A stretch of DNA of 64,000 bases from Pluralibacter sp. UBA7423 (lineage in GTDB: Bacteria; Pseudomonadota; Gammaproteobacteria; Enterobacterales; Enterobacteriaceae), in contig DKMD01000018.1 in NCBI GenBank assembly GCA_002470465.1, positions 217,151-281,150 of the forward strand, written 5' to 3'. The notes under the pieces were generated by a model, which had not been told where the DNA came from, did not search any database, and saw nothing but the letters and a program-made list of their open reading frames with translations. Every line of letters begins with the position of its first letter. Position 1 is the stretch's first letter. The position numbers and the translations under genes were made by a program. Of the stretch, positions 1 through 10,711 are shown one piece after another.

Positions 1-23
1 CCATTATTATTTTCCACTGACTG

Positions 24-1244
24 TTAAGCCCTTTTTTCTGCTCCAATTTCAATGGGGTAGCGCGGCGTCCTCTGTTGAACCAGCCTTGCCGCCAGGGCAA
101 TCAGCAGAGCGGCAATGCAGGACAGGGCCGCAATCAGCATATACCCCGCCTGCATGCTGAAGTATTTCAACATGACCCCCATCAGTACCGGCCCCCAGAA
201 CATTCCCGTCGAGTAGATAGTCTGGAACAGCCCCATCCGTGCGGTTTGCTCTTCAGGGGTGGTATTGACCACGCTGAGTGACATCATGACGGCGAAAGCC
301 ATGCCAAACGAAAAGCCTGCCAGTGCCTGAAAGGCGAAAATCGCCACATAGTTTTGCGTCATGGGAATACCCAGTGCGGCAATAGCTTGTAGCAGAGAAC
401 CCATCACCGCCGTTTTGACTAACCCCAAACGCGGATAGAAGAAGGCGCTGCACAGCGCGACGGCCAGTGCATAGAACAACAAATGAAGGTTGCTCAGCGC
501 GGCGATCAAAATGCCCTTATTGCCCAGCTTCAGCATATAAATCGGCGTCAGAGTATCGCGCGTGGCGAAAGGCACCAGTAGCACAATCGCGCACAATATC
601 CCCACCAGCCAAATGGTGCGATCGGTCAGCTGACCCCATGCACTTTTGAAGCAGTCTTCCAGTCTGGATTTTACCGGGGTTTCGATATGTTCCTTTAAGA
701 ACAAAGAGATAAGTAGCGCCGCCAAGGCCGCAATGCTTGGGATCAAGAAGCCAAGATTTGGCGGGAAGTTCTGCACGATGATGCCACACAGCGTATTTCC
801 TAAAAAAACGCCGACAGGGCTTGCGAGTGCCAGCAGGGCAACAGCCGCCGGGGCTTCATGCTTACTGAAATAGCGAATAAACATGATGTTATAAAGCACC
901 CAGGTCGCGGAGGCGATGCCCGATGAGGTTTTGGCGATATAGAGGGTTATATCATTGGTATGGATATAGGCAATAGGCCACATAATCATCGGCAATATAA
1001 GACTAAGCTGGATAAAAATCTTGCGGTTATGCAATGTCCCCGACACCACACTCAATGGGAAACGTAATAACACCGTCGCCAGACCTGTGGCTCCCATAAT
1101 TAAACCAATAATTTCAGGTGGGATATTATGTTGCACCATATAGGAAGCAAGAAATGCATCATAACCATTAATGCAGATAAAAAATAACAAGCTCATTATA
1201 AAGAAAAGGTAAATTTCCCGGCGGGTGAATAATTGTTTAAACAT
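24..1244 (-). CDS. MFS transporter, substrate unknown
   Basis: Predicted inner-membrane transporter of the major facilitator superfamily, about 406 residues with roughly 12 hydrophobic segments in two halves joined by a more polar stretch near the middle, as usual for the family. I chose the start at 1244 (Met-Phe-Lys-Gln) because AGGA sits 7 nt upstream of it; the reading frame stays open to a Met at 1274 but the upstream Met codons lack a Shine-Dalgarno sequence. It is divergent from the NTF2-like gene at 1762, so the two may share a control region. Nothing in the protein reveals its substrate. The fold is clear; the role is not. Confidence 0.85.
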   Translation of the reverse strand: MFKQLFTRREIYLFFIMSLLFFICINGYDAFLASYMVQHNIPPEIIGLIMGATGLATVLLRFPLSVVSGTLHNRKIFIQLSLILPMIMWPIAYIHTNDITLYIAKTSSGIASATWVLYNIMFIRYFSKHEAPAAVALLALASPVGVFLGNTLCGIIVQNFPPNLGFLIPSIAALAALLISLFLKEHIETPVKSRLEDCFKSAWGQLTDRTIWLVGILCAIVLLVPFATRDTLTPIYMLKLGNKGILIAALSNLHLLFYALAVALCSAFFYPRLGLVKTAVMGSLLQAIAALGIPMTQNYVAIFAFQALAGFSFGMAFAVMMSLSVVNTTPEEQTARMGLFQTIYSTGMFWGPVLMGVMLKYFSMQAGYMLIAALSCIAALLIALAARLVQQRTPRYPIEIGAEKRA

Positions 1245-1412
1245 ATTCGCATCCTGATTTGTCATTATGCCCATTAGAACGAATCTTTTATAAAAACCCC
1301 TCAGTCATAGCGGGCAATGTTGCAGGTAATACTCATCTTATTTTATTCATACCGGCCGCCTCTCTATTGTCTCTCATGTCGTCCCTGCCGATAGCTCACA
1401 ATTCACAACAAC

Positions 1413-1637
1413 AAAACAACATGGTAACAACAATTATTGATGATAAAAACAACAAAATACAACACATAAGTCACATTTTAGGGCAAAAAACAACCTGGTG
1501 GGGAGTGGGTTTGGAAAAAATGATCGTATCAACAACCCTCGATTTCCTTAATGTGAGTTGGATCACCAAAACCATTTTGATTGTGATAATTATGTTGATT
1601 TAAGTTGTTTTTAACGTAAAAACTTTACTTAAACAAC
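1413..1637. promoter_or_regulatory. AT-rich divergent control region with repeated AAACAAC motif
   Basis: The 517-bp gap between the MFS gene and the NTF2-like gene is AT-rich and carries five copies of AAACAAC or its complement: 1414-1420, 1447-1453, 1488-1494, 1604-1610 (as GTTGTTT) and 1631-1637. The last two form an inverted pair 20 nt apart. This could be a binding site array for an unidentified regulator. AT-rich DNA produces such short repeats by chance more often, so this is tentative. An open frame across 1259-1603 does not look like a gene. Confidence 0.3.
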
Positions 1638-1761
1638 ACGTAGTCAACAAATGGTCAACGTGTGGTTAAGCCGTAAGCAGGCTGAGAATTGAAAGAGTCG
1701 ATGTAGATAATCGCTTGAAAGACAACTGTTAATCACACCAGAACCAATTGAAGAGGGTACG

Positions 1762-2988
1762 ATGAACAAACCACAGGTAGTCAACGATATCAGCGAAAGC
1801 AAAGGCACTCATGATGTAAAAGCCGATAATAAAAATGAAAATCAAATGGATAAGAAAATATCACCTTCTTCGTTGAACCGTTTGCCAAGACAGCTGGACG
1901 CGCAGCATATGCCGTCTGATTTCAACATCTCCTGGGACAGCTATAAACGCGGCGGCACAGATAAGTTTCTGGCTCAGGCTCCGTCTCACCTGCATCGCCA
2001 CCCAATGCGCGGGTTTGACAAAGAGTACGTCAACATTATCGATTACATTATCCGTATCACCCATCGCATCTGGGAAGAAGGAGATATCGGCTACATCTAC
2101 GACACCTACAGCCATGACTGTAATGTGTGGGATGATGTGGGTTTGCATGTTGGGCGTGACCGAGTGGTGGCAGGTACCGCGCGTACCCTCAATGCTTATC
2201 CGGATATTCGCATCTTAGGGGATGAAGTGATTTGGGCCGGGGACGAAAATGTGGGCTTTCACTCGTCCCATCGCAGCTACATCATGGGCACTAACACCGG
2301 TTTCAGTGAGTTTGGCGCACCGACCAACAAACCGGTTCGTTTTATGTGTATCGCCAACTGCGTGATGCTGGAAAATGAAATCTTCTATGAGCACGTGATG
2401 CACAACACCGCCAGCCTGATTCAGCAGCTCGGTCTGAATGTGTTTGATGTGGCACGCGACATGATGACCAAACATGGTGAAAACCCGCTGGCGCGTGATT
2501 TTGGGGCGAGTGAGCCTTTCCGCGTTCCAGGGCAGGGCAAACCCGCCATGCTGCCAATGCCACAGGGCAATAAGCTGGATGTTCGCGCCTTCATCGAAGC
2601 CTTTTATCAGAACGTCTGGAACCGCAGAATGCTGCGTTCTCTGACTGATTTCTGCTCGCCGAATATTGCCTATCAGGGGCCAACGGAGCGCGTGTACCAA
2701 GGGCTGGGCAACTACAAGTCGTGGATTTTATCTCTGCTGTCGATGTTCCCGGACCTGACCTTTTCGGTTGATGATGTTTACTGGATGGGCAATGACCAGA
2801 GTGGCTATTTGGTTTCTACTCGCTGGAGTGCCCAGGGTACCCACCTGGGTAACGGGATTTATGGCAAACCTACTGGCAAAGAAGTGCATTTGGTGGGGAT
2901 TAGCCAATACCGTATTCAGGGCGGGGTGATCCAGCAAGAGTGGTCAATCTTCAATGAGTTCGGCGTGATCACTCAATTAGTTTCCTGA
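1762..2988 (+). CDS. Tandem NTF2-like (SnoaL-type) domain protein
   Basis: A 408-residue protein whose two halves (about residues 85-225 and 275-400) each look like a SnoaL/NTF2-like cone domain. Each half has a helix with an early Tyr/Trp-rich stretch (VNIIDYIIRITHRIWEEGDI and FIEAFYQNVWNRRML), a 'DV.. H/Q.G' strand and a late 'E.. Y/EW' strand, suggesting an internal duplication. Relatives include polyketide cyclases, ester cyclases and ketosteroid-isomerase-like enzymes, but also non-catalytic binding proteins, so no reaction is assigned. The first 55 residues are polar and likely disordered. GAGGG lies 5-9 nt before the ATG. It has no signal peptide and is probably cytoplasmic. It is followed by a hairpin terminator and is divergent from an MFS transporter, which may move a related compound. 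Confidence 0.8.
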   Translation: MNKPQVVNDISESKGTHDVKADNKNENQMDKKISPSSLNRLPRQLDAQHMPSDFNISWDSYKRGGTDKFLAQAPSHLHRHPMRGFDKEYVNIIDYIIRITHRIWEEGDIGYIYDTYSHDCNVWDDVGLHVGRDRVVAGTARTLNAYPDIRILGDEVIWAGDENVGFHSSHRSYIMGTNTGFSEFGAPTNKPVRFMCIANCVMLENEIFYEHVMHNTASLIQQLGLNVFDVARDMMTKHGENPLARDFGASEPFRVPGQGKPAMLPMPQGNKLDVRAFIEAFYQNVWNRRMLRSLTDFCSPNIAYQGPTERVYQGLGNYKSWILSLLSMFPDLTFSVDDVYWMGNDQSGYLVSTRWSAQGTHLGNGIYGKPTGKEVHLVGISQYRIQGGVIQQEWSIFNEFGVITQLVS

Positions 2989-3002
2989 TTATTGGGTTTA
3001 CC

Positions 3003-3026
3003 AGGGGCGCGCCGTCGCCCCTTTAT
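3003..3026 (+). terminator. Hairpin terminator after the NTF2-like gene
   Basis: A GGGGCG / CGCCCC stem (extended by A-T) with a 6-nt loop, followed by TTTAT, begins 15 nt after the stop codon. Confidence 0.65.
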
Positions 3027-3144
3027 CACGTCTGTAATTACTGTTATTCAGCCTGTCTGCTTACGTTTCGGTGAAATCTTTCCAGTGTCCTCTATCACGT
3101 CGCTGAATGTCGAAGCGAGAAACATCGCCGTTTTGAGGTGAATG

Positions 3145-3400
3145 GCCCTGCTCGTGCCATTCAACATCGGTATGCTAACCTGCGATGACTGAGGCCGCTA
3201 TGCCAGATAAGTCCCGAAGGACGGGCATCAGACCGGTAAATCTTTACTCAGCGTATTGAGCATAACAATCTGACGCTAAGAACCCGAATCAAACGGCAGG
3301 TCCGCAAAACCAACAGCTTCTCACGTTCTGTTGAGCTTCATGAAAAAGTTATTGGCACTTTCATCGAAAAATACATGTTCTACTGATTGGAGGCATTACC
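3145..3400 (+). pseudogene. Decayed IS1-family transposase (InsB) 3' end with right inverted repeat
   Basis: From 3246 to the stop at 3384-3386 the DNA reads TQRIEHNNLTLRTRIKR, then SFSRSVELHEKVIGTFIEK and a final YMFY, the C-terminus of an IS1-family InsB transposase. Upstream, from 3145, the other frame reads ALLVPFNIG...DD*GRYAR*VPKDGHQTGK, the preceding part of the same protein. It carries two in-frame stops (a Trp codon now TGA, a Glu codon now TAA) and a one-base loss near 3242 that shifts the frame. The 14 bp at 3387-3400 match the IS1 terminal inverted repeat (complement GGTAATGCCTCCAA). The insA part and left end are not recognisable, so this is a relic that cannot move. Confidence 0.82.
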
Positions 3401-3443
3401 TTCTTTTTTAGCAATAATCATTCGTCACCTGATTGAAATATAT

Positions 3444-3461
3444 CTGTCATCTGGCTGTCAT
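3444..3461. promoter_or_regulatory. Direct repeat CTGTCAT x2, possible operator
   Basis: Two CTGTCAT heptamers start 11 bp apart (3444 and 3455), about one helical turn, in the AT-rich leader between the IS1 relic and the small two-gene module. Ribbon-helix-helix proteins often bind such repeats, and the next gene looks like one. No direct evidence of binding; chance is possible. Confidence 0.25.
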
Positions 3462-3583
3462 ATATTAGGCAGATAATAAATCTGGGTAATTATTTGTTTT
3501 ATTTTTATGAGAAAAGTATTTCTGGATCGCCAATGGCTGTTCGTGTATTAATTATCTGAATTTATTGCGCGGGAAGCGAGACT

Positions 3584-3832
3584 ATGAGCACTGCAGTTCT
3601 GAATGTTAAAATTGACGGCGATCTGAAAGAGCAATTACGGCATTATGCGGAAGTCCATAACGAGACGCTGAGCGCAGCAACGCAAAAGCTGCTACAGCTG
3701 GCATTTGAAGTCGCGTCAGAGGCGGGAGTATCCGAAGGTGAGGTAGACAGTCAGCATACCGAAGAAGAATCATCCCCTCTTACTCCTAAAGAAATCAAAG
3801 CATTGCGAAAATTTTTGAAGAAGAGAAAATGA
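3584..3832 (+). CDS. Small ribbon-helix-helix-like protein
   Basis: An 82-residue protein. The first 40 residues fit the CopG/Arc-like ribbon-helix-helix pattern: a short strand (VLNVKID) followed by two helices. A very acidic linker (about residues 48-65, rich in Glu and Ser) leads to a basic C-terminal helix (PKEIKALRKFLKKRK). It overlaps the next gene by 4 bp (ATGA), so they are translationally coupled. GGAAGCGAG precedes the ATG. The gene order and sizes resemble a type II antitoxin-toxin pair, with this protein as the DNA-binding partner, but I recognise no named family. It lies about 180 bp downstream of an IS1 relic, so it may have been acquired. Confidence 0.6.
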   Translation: MSTAVLNVKIDGDLKEQLRHYAEVHNETLSAATQKLLQLAFEVASEAGVSEGEVDSQHTEEESSPLTPKEIKALRKFLKKRK

Positions 3833-4044
3833 AACAACAATTTTCCACGGCCAGTAACTATGGCGAAGCCTGTGAAATGCTCCGCTCCGGATACGTCAAG
3901 CATGTACGTCTGAACTGGAATGTCGGCAGCGATGAGTTCTTTCGCATTGCCTCAGAGTGGTGTGAGACCGGCGCGAAAATAAAAAAAGACGGTGACAGTT
4001 TCATTATTTCGATAAAGGGATTTCCAATTCCGCGCCAGCATTAA
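3829..4044 (+). CDS. Small hypothetical protein coupled to the RHH-like gene
   Basis: A 71-residue protein I do not recognise. It is predicted to be mixed alpha/beta, ending in a strand-rich stretch (KKDGDSFIISIKGFPI), has one Cys (residue 45) and no signal peptide or membrane segment. Its start codon overlaps the stop of the upstream ribbon-helix-helix-like gene. Position as second gene of a tiny operon suits a toxin or a partner protein, but it shows none of the RelE, MazF, HicA or PIN signature residues I know. A strong hairpin lies about 100 bp downstream. Function is left open. Confidence 0.55.
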   Translation: MKQQFSTASNYGEACEMLRSGYVKHVRLNWNVGSDEFFRIASEWCETGAKIKKDGDSFIISIKGFPIPRQH

Positions 4045-4147
4045 TAAAAACATCAACGTCATGTCATATTGCTGAAGCCTGAGAACGGGATAATCTTCGG
4101 CGATAACAAAGACACAATCATCTCATGCCATCACGGACGATATATTA

Positions 4148-4184
4148 GACGAGCCGATATCCGGTATCGGCTCGTCGCCATTTT
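4148..4184. terminator. Strong hairpin between converging genes
   Basis: A perfect 12-bp stem, GACGAGCCGATA / TATCGGCTCGTC, with a 5-nt loop, followed on the + strand by GCCATTTTATT. It lies between the converging small operon (3584-4044) and yczR (stop at 4186) and may end both transcripts. The rest of the 4045-4185 gap holds nothing else I can support. Confidence 0.7.
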
Positions 4185-4185
4185 A

Positions 4186-5613
4186 TTAAATAATTTTTCG
4201 TGTACGCAAAGTATTCTGCTGACCGTTCAGGGAATTCCACAGCGGTTGTAGCGTCTTAAAGGCGACCCGTAGAGCTTCATCATCCAGCGTGAAGGGCAGC
4301 CTCAGCCAGCGGTCGAACGCTCCGGCCAGGCCAAAACGCGTTCCCGTGCCCAGATGAATTCCCACGCTTTCTGCTCGCGCAGCGAACTGCGTTGCTACCA
4401 TGTCCGGCAATTCCACCCAAAAAGAGAGTCCGCCGTCAGGCTGAATGTAACGCCACTGTGGGAAGTATTCGCTCATCAGTGCGCTGCACATATCGCGACG
4501 CGCGGCGAGCATGCTGCGTCTGCCCGGCAGGAAACTGTCGGCGTTATTCAGCAGCCAGAGAGTTGCCAATTGTTCCAGCAGTGGAGAGCCTAAATCCATC
4601 GTGTCGCGGGCCTGTACCAGCGAGGCCAGCGTACGCGTTGAGGCTCGAATCCAGCCCAAACGCAGGCCGCCCCAGAAGCTTTTACCGGTTGATCCCAGGG
4701 TGATTATCGGCGCATCGGGGTTAAAAGCAGCCAGCGGCGGTGGAGGGGGGGCGTTATACCAGAGGTCGACCATCGTTTCATCGATCGCCAGCGTGGTTCG
4801 GGTATTTGCGGCGAGGTCGGCAATGCGCTGGCGAGTTGGCGTATCCATACAGCGGCCGGTCGGATTATGAAAATCCGGCATCAGATAGGCCAGCCGCGGA
4901 GAGGTCTGCGCAAATGCGGCGGCAAGACCGTTCACGTCCCAGCCCTCATCAGGAAGCGACACGCCCACCGGGCGACAGGATGCACCCTGGATGGCGGCGA
5001 TAGCGAGCGGATAGGTTGGATTCTCCACGACCACCCGATCGCCAGGCCCGGTAAGCAGCCGCAGAATCAGCGCCAGCCCGCTGACTGCGCCGTTAACCAC
5101 CATGATTTCATCCGCACTCGTTCGGAGGCCACGAGCGGTATAGCGCCGGGCGATGGCTTCGCGTAAAGCGGGCAGGCCCTGCTGGTCATAGCCGGTGCTG
5201 GTGAGATGCTGCGGCATGCTGCTTAGCGCATGACTGTAGGCCTGATGAATTTCCGGCCCGGCGCTGAGCGCCGCCGTCGATAAATCCAGCGCCTGAACGG
5301 CGTTCATTCGCGTAGGTACCTGCGCTCGCTGCGCAGGCAGAATCACCCGCGAGCCGCTGCCGTGGCGGCTCACCACGTAGCCTTCATCCCTGAGCTGAGC
5401 AAGGGCGCTGGCGACGGTGGTCCGGCTGACGTTCAGCGCCGTTGCCAGCTCGCGTTCGCCGGGCAGGCGGCTGTCGAGCGCCAGGCGCCCGTCAAGGATT
5501 AGCAGCCGTAACGCCCCGGCGAGCTGGCGCCAGAGCGGGGTACGGGAGGTACTTTCTTGCCAGTGGCCCAGCAGGCTCACCAGAGACTGACTTCCGGAGC
5601 GACGTAGCGACAT
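4186..5613 (-). CDS. yczR: MocR-type PLP-dependent regulator, YczR-like
   Basis: A 475-residue fusion of an N-terminal GntR winged helix (about residues 20-90; recognition region LNVSRTTVASALAQL) and a C-terminal fold-type I aminotransferase-like domain. The aminotransferase part keeps HNPTG (249-253), Asp278 (AIDET) and the PLP Schiff-base lysine Lys311 in GSTGKSFWGG, so it probably binds PLP. MocR proteins use the domain to sense PLP or an amine rather than to transaminate. It is divergent from a YczE-family membrane protein, the known partner arrangement for YczR regulators. The 87-bp gap contains two direct repeats suited to MocR binding. The role of the pair is not well defined. Confidence 0.82.
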   Translation of the reverse strand: MSLRRSGSQSLVSLLGHWQESTSRTPLWRQLAGALRLLILDGRLALDSRLPGERELATALNVSRTTVASALAQLRDEGYVVSRHGSGSRVILPAQRAQVPTRMNAVQALDLSTAALSAGPEIHQAYSHALSSMPQHLTSTGYDQQGLPALREAIARRYTARGLRTSADEIMVVNGAVSGLALILRLLTGPGDRVVVENPTYPLAIAAIQGASCRPVGVSLPDEGWDVNGLAAAFAQTSPRLAYLMPDFHNPTGRCMDTPTRQRIADLAANTRTTLAIDETMVDLWYNAPPPPPLAAFNPDAPIITLGSTGKSFWGGLRLGWIRASTRTLASLVQARDTMDLGSPLLEQLATLWLLNNADSFLPGRRSMLAARRDMCSALMSEYFPQWRYIQPDGGLSFWVELPDMVATQFAARAESVGIHLGTGTRFGLAGAFDRWLRLPFTLDDEALRVAFKTLQPLWNSLNGQQNTLRTRKII

Positions 5614-5615
5614 AG

Positions 5616-5662
5616 CAGTCCACTTTTATAAAACTGGCCATTAATAATCAGTCCATTTTTAT
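5616..5662. promoter_or_regulatory. Paired direct repeats, likely YczR operator
   Basis: Two 14-bp repeats differing at one base, CAGTCCACTTTTAT (5616-5629) and CAGTCCATTTTTAT (5649-5662), start 33 bp apart, about three helical turns. They lie between divergent yczR and yczE. MocR regulators commonly bind spaced direct repeats on one DNA face. Assignment to YczR is by position. Confidence 0.65.
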
Positions 5663-5700
5663 CGATGATGCGGTTTTCAGCAACTGAATATGAGGTTTGT

Positions 5701-6315
5701 ATGCTGCGCCGTTTGCTGCAACTGTACGTCGGGCTCTGCCTGTACGGGGTTTCTATTGCGATGTATATCCGTGCCGGACTGGGGGTCGATCCCTGGGATG
5801 TGTTTCATCTTGGAGTGAGTCGTCAGCTGTCGGCTGATTTCGGCACGGTAATGATTGTTACCGGTGCGCTGGTGCTGCTGCTGTGGATCCCGATTCGCCA
5901 GCGTCCCGGCCTCGGCACGATCAGTAACGTTATTGTGCTTGGTCTTGCAGCAAACGCCACGCTGAGCGTGCTGGGTACGCCTGATTCCCTGTGGCTGAAA
6001 AGTGGCTTGCTCATTGCCGCCGTCGTGCTCAATGCGCTGGCGACAGGAATGTACATCGGTGCGGGGTTTGGTCCGGGGCCGCGAGATGGGCTGATGACCG
6101 GCATTCACGCCCGCACCGGCTGGTCTATTCGCGCTATTCGCACCACCATTGAAGTCACCGTGCTGGTCATTGGGTACTTTCTTGGCGGCAGCGTGGGCGT
6201 CGGTACGCTGGTTTATGCGCTGGCCATTGGCCCGCTGATCCAGCTCTGCTTGCCCTGGTTCCAGGTTAAGCCTTCGGCGGTATCACCGCTGAAAAAAGAG
6301 AAAGTATTAAGCTAA
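5701..6315 (+). CDS. yczE: YczE/YitT-family inner-membrane protein
   Basis: A 204-residue integral membrane protein with about five hydrophobic segments and the pattern of the YczE family: an early GVSIAMYIRAGLGVDPWDVF and a second, similar GMYIGAGFGPGPRDGLMTG around residues 115-135, pointing to an internal repeat. I chose the ATG at 5701, which has GAGGT four bases upstream. A longer frame opens at 5665 but would begin directly behind the operator repeat and lacks a ribosome site. It is transcribed divergently from yczR, which probably controls it. Transport substrate unknown. Confidence 0.8.
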   Translation: MLRRLLQLYVGLCLYGVSIAMYIRAGLGVDPWDVFHLGVSRQLSADFGTVMIVTGALVLLLWIPIRQRPGLGTISNVIVLGLAANATLSVLGTPDSLWLKSGLLIAAVVLNALATGMYIGAGFGPGPRDGLMTGIHARTGWSIRAIRTTIEVTVLVIGYFLGGSVGVGTLVYALAIGPLIQLCLPWFQVKPSAVSPLKKEKVLS

Positions 6316-6316
6316 A

Positions 6317-6333
6317 TTACGAAGCGCTCACGG
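6317..6333. promoter_or_regulatory. lac-type operator upstream of lacI
   Basis: The 17 bp here match the complement of the lacZ operator (7536-7552) at 14 positions, including a 12-bp identical core CGAAGCGCTCAC. It lies about 55 bp before the lacI start, just after the yczE stop. It could allow LacI to repress its own gene, or to loop DNA to the lacZ operator 1.2 kb away. Confidence 0.6.
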
Positions 6334-6387
6334 TCGCGATGCCATTTTTCCGTTACACTGGGGACATTGTGTTTCGGGAACTGAATA

Positions 6388-7458
6388 ATGAAAGCCATCA
6401 CTCTCTATGATGTCGCCCGCGTGGCGGGCGTCTCCTACCAGACCGTTTCCCGCGTGATCAACCAGGCGGAACACGTCTCGGCTCGCACCCGGGAGAAAGT
6501 GCAGAGGGCGATGGAAGATCTGAACTATGTACCTAACCGTGGGGCACAGCTGCTCGCCGGAAAGCGGCAGCTGGCTTTGGGGCTGGTGAGCGCTGATTTG
6601 GCGCTGCATGCGCCGTCACAGATTGCTTCTGCCGTCAAAAGCCGGGCGAGCGAGCGGGGCTACGCGGTGCTGATCTCCATGGTGACAAACTATGCGGAAG
6701 CGGCCTGCCGGGAAGCGGTGCAGGAGCTTCTGGCCCAGCGCGTTGATGGTCTTATCGTGAACGTGCCATTGAAAGAAGATGCGGCACGGCGTTTGTCTGA
6801 CCTGGCAGCGCCGCTGCCGGTGCTGTTCCTCGACGTCAGCGAGCAGGCACAGGTCAACAGCCTTGTCTTCAGCCCCGCTCAGGGCGCAACGCTTGGCGTG
6901 GCGCATTTGCTGGAGCAGGGGCATTCGCGCATCGCGCTGCTGGCCGGGCCGGAGAGTTCTGTTTCCGCCCGCGCCCGCCTTCAGGGCTGGCATCACGCGC
7001 TGGCTGAGGCCGGAATTGAAGCATGCGCTGTCGCCAGCGGTGACTGGAGCGCCCAGTCCGGCTATGAAAAAGCGCACAGCCTGCTGGCGAGCGCGGTGAA
7101 ACCGGATGCCATTCTGGTGGCGAACGACCAGATGGCGCTCGGCGTGCTGCGGGCCTGCGCGGAAAAAGGCATCAGCGTTCCACGCCAGCTGTCGGTCGTC
7201 GGCTATGATGACACTACCGACAGCGCCTGGTTTACGCCGCCGCTCACCACCGTTCGTCAGGCGTTCCGTACCGCAGGTGAACAGGGCGTGGACTGGCTTA
7301 TCGGGAAACATGACCCGCAAAAGCTGAGCCAGACGCGGTTACCCGTTACGTTAGTCGTGCGTGGATCAACAGCGGTTTCCGGGGCGGAATCCACGGACGA
7401 TCTGGCCAGCCGACTTCAGGAACTCGCGGCGTTTGCCGACAAACTCGGTTTACGCTGA
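6388..7458 (+). CDS. lacI: LacI-family repressor of the adjacent beta-galactosidase
   Basis: A 356-residue LacI/GalR regulator. The N-terminal helix-turn-helix (residues 4-50) is nearly that of E. coli LacI, and recognition residues Tyr17, Gln18 and Arg22 are the same, which fits the lac-like operators at 6317 and 7536. The hinge has the NRGAQLLAGK pattern, followed by a periplasmic-binding-protein-like sugar domain. The C-terminus (SRLQELAAFADKLGL) resembles the tetramer helix of LacI (leucine/alanine-rich). It lies directly upstream of lacZ in the same direction, as in the classical locus. It most likely represses lacZ until a galactoside inducer binds. Confidence 0.9.
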   Translation: MKAITLYDVARVAGVSYQTVSRVINQAEHVSARTREKVQRAMEDLNYVPNRGAQLLAGKRQLALGLVSADLALHAPSQIASAVKSRASERGYAVLISMVTNYAEAACREAVQELLAQRVDGLIVNVPLKEDAARRLSDLAAPLPVLFLDVSEQAQVNSLVFSPAQGATLGVAHLLEQGHSRIALLAGPESSVSARARLQGWHHALAEAGIEACAVASGDWSAQSGYEKAHSLLASAVKPDAILVANDQMALGVLRACAEKGISVPRQLSVVGYDDTTDSAWFTPPLTTVRQAFRTAGEQGVDWLIGKHDPQKLSQTRLPVTLVVRGSTAVSGAESTDDLASRLQELAAFADKLGLR

Positions 7459-7464
7459 TCGCTT

Positions 7465-7552
7465 TGTGATCCTCCTCGCTTCTTGCCGATCGGATCCTTT
7501 ACCACGGCCATCGGGCGGTTCATGCTTGCATGAAATTGTGAGCGCTTCGCAA
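7465..7552 (+). promoter_or_regulatory. lacZ promoter with CRP-like site and lac operator
   Basis: TGTGA-N6-TCGCT at 7465-7480 matches one CRP half-site well. TTTACC (7498-7503), a 17-bp spacer and CATGCT (7521-7526) form a promoter with an expected start near 7533, so the CRP-like site is centred near -60.5, almost exactly as in the E. coli lac promoter. The operator TTGTGAGCGCTTCGCAA (7536-7552) shares its first nine bases with E. coli lacO1 and covers the start region. AGAGG before the ATG at 7566 is the ribosome site. Confidence 0.72.
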
Positions 7553-7562
7553 AGAGGATTAA

Positions 7563-10649
<3,087 letters not shown>

Positions 10650-10711
10650 ACTTATCAACGCCGGACGCGGTCAGAACCGCTGGCCGCGCCGTTCACTTCG
10701 GAGGTTCTCTC

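Noticed and set aside
1259..1603. 114-residue open frame in the gap between the MFS and NTF2-like genes
   Set aside because: Low-complexity composition, no ribosome site, and it would overlap the MFS start and promoter DNA.
6583..6599. Third lac-operator-like site inside lacI (GTGAGCGCT)
   Set aside because: Only one half of the operator matches; the other half is unlike, so it is probably chance in coding DNA.
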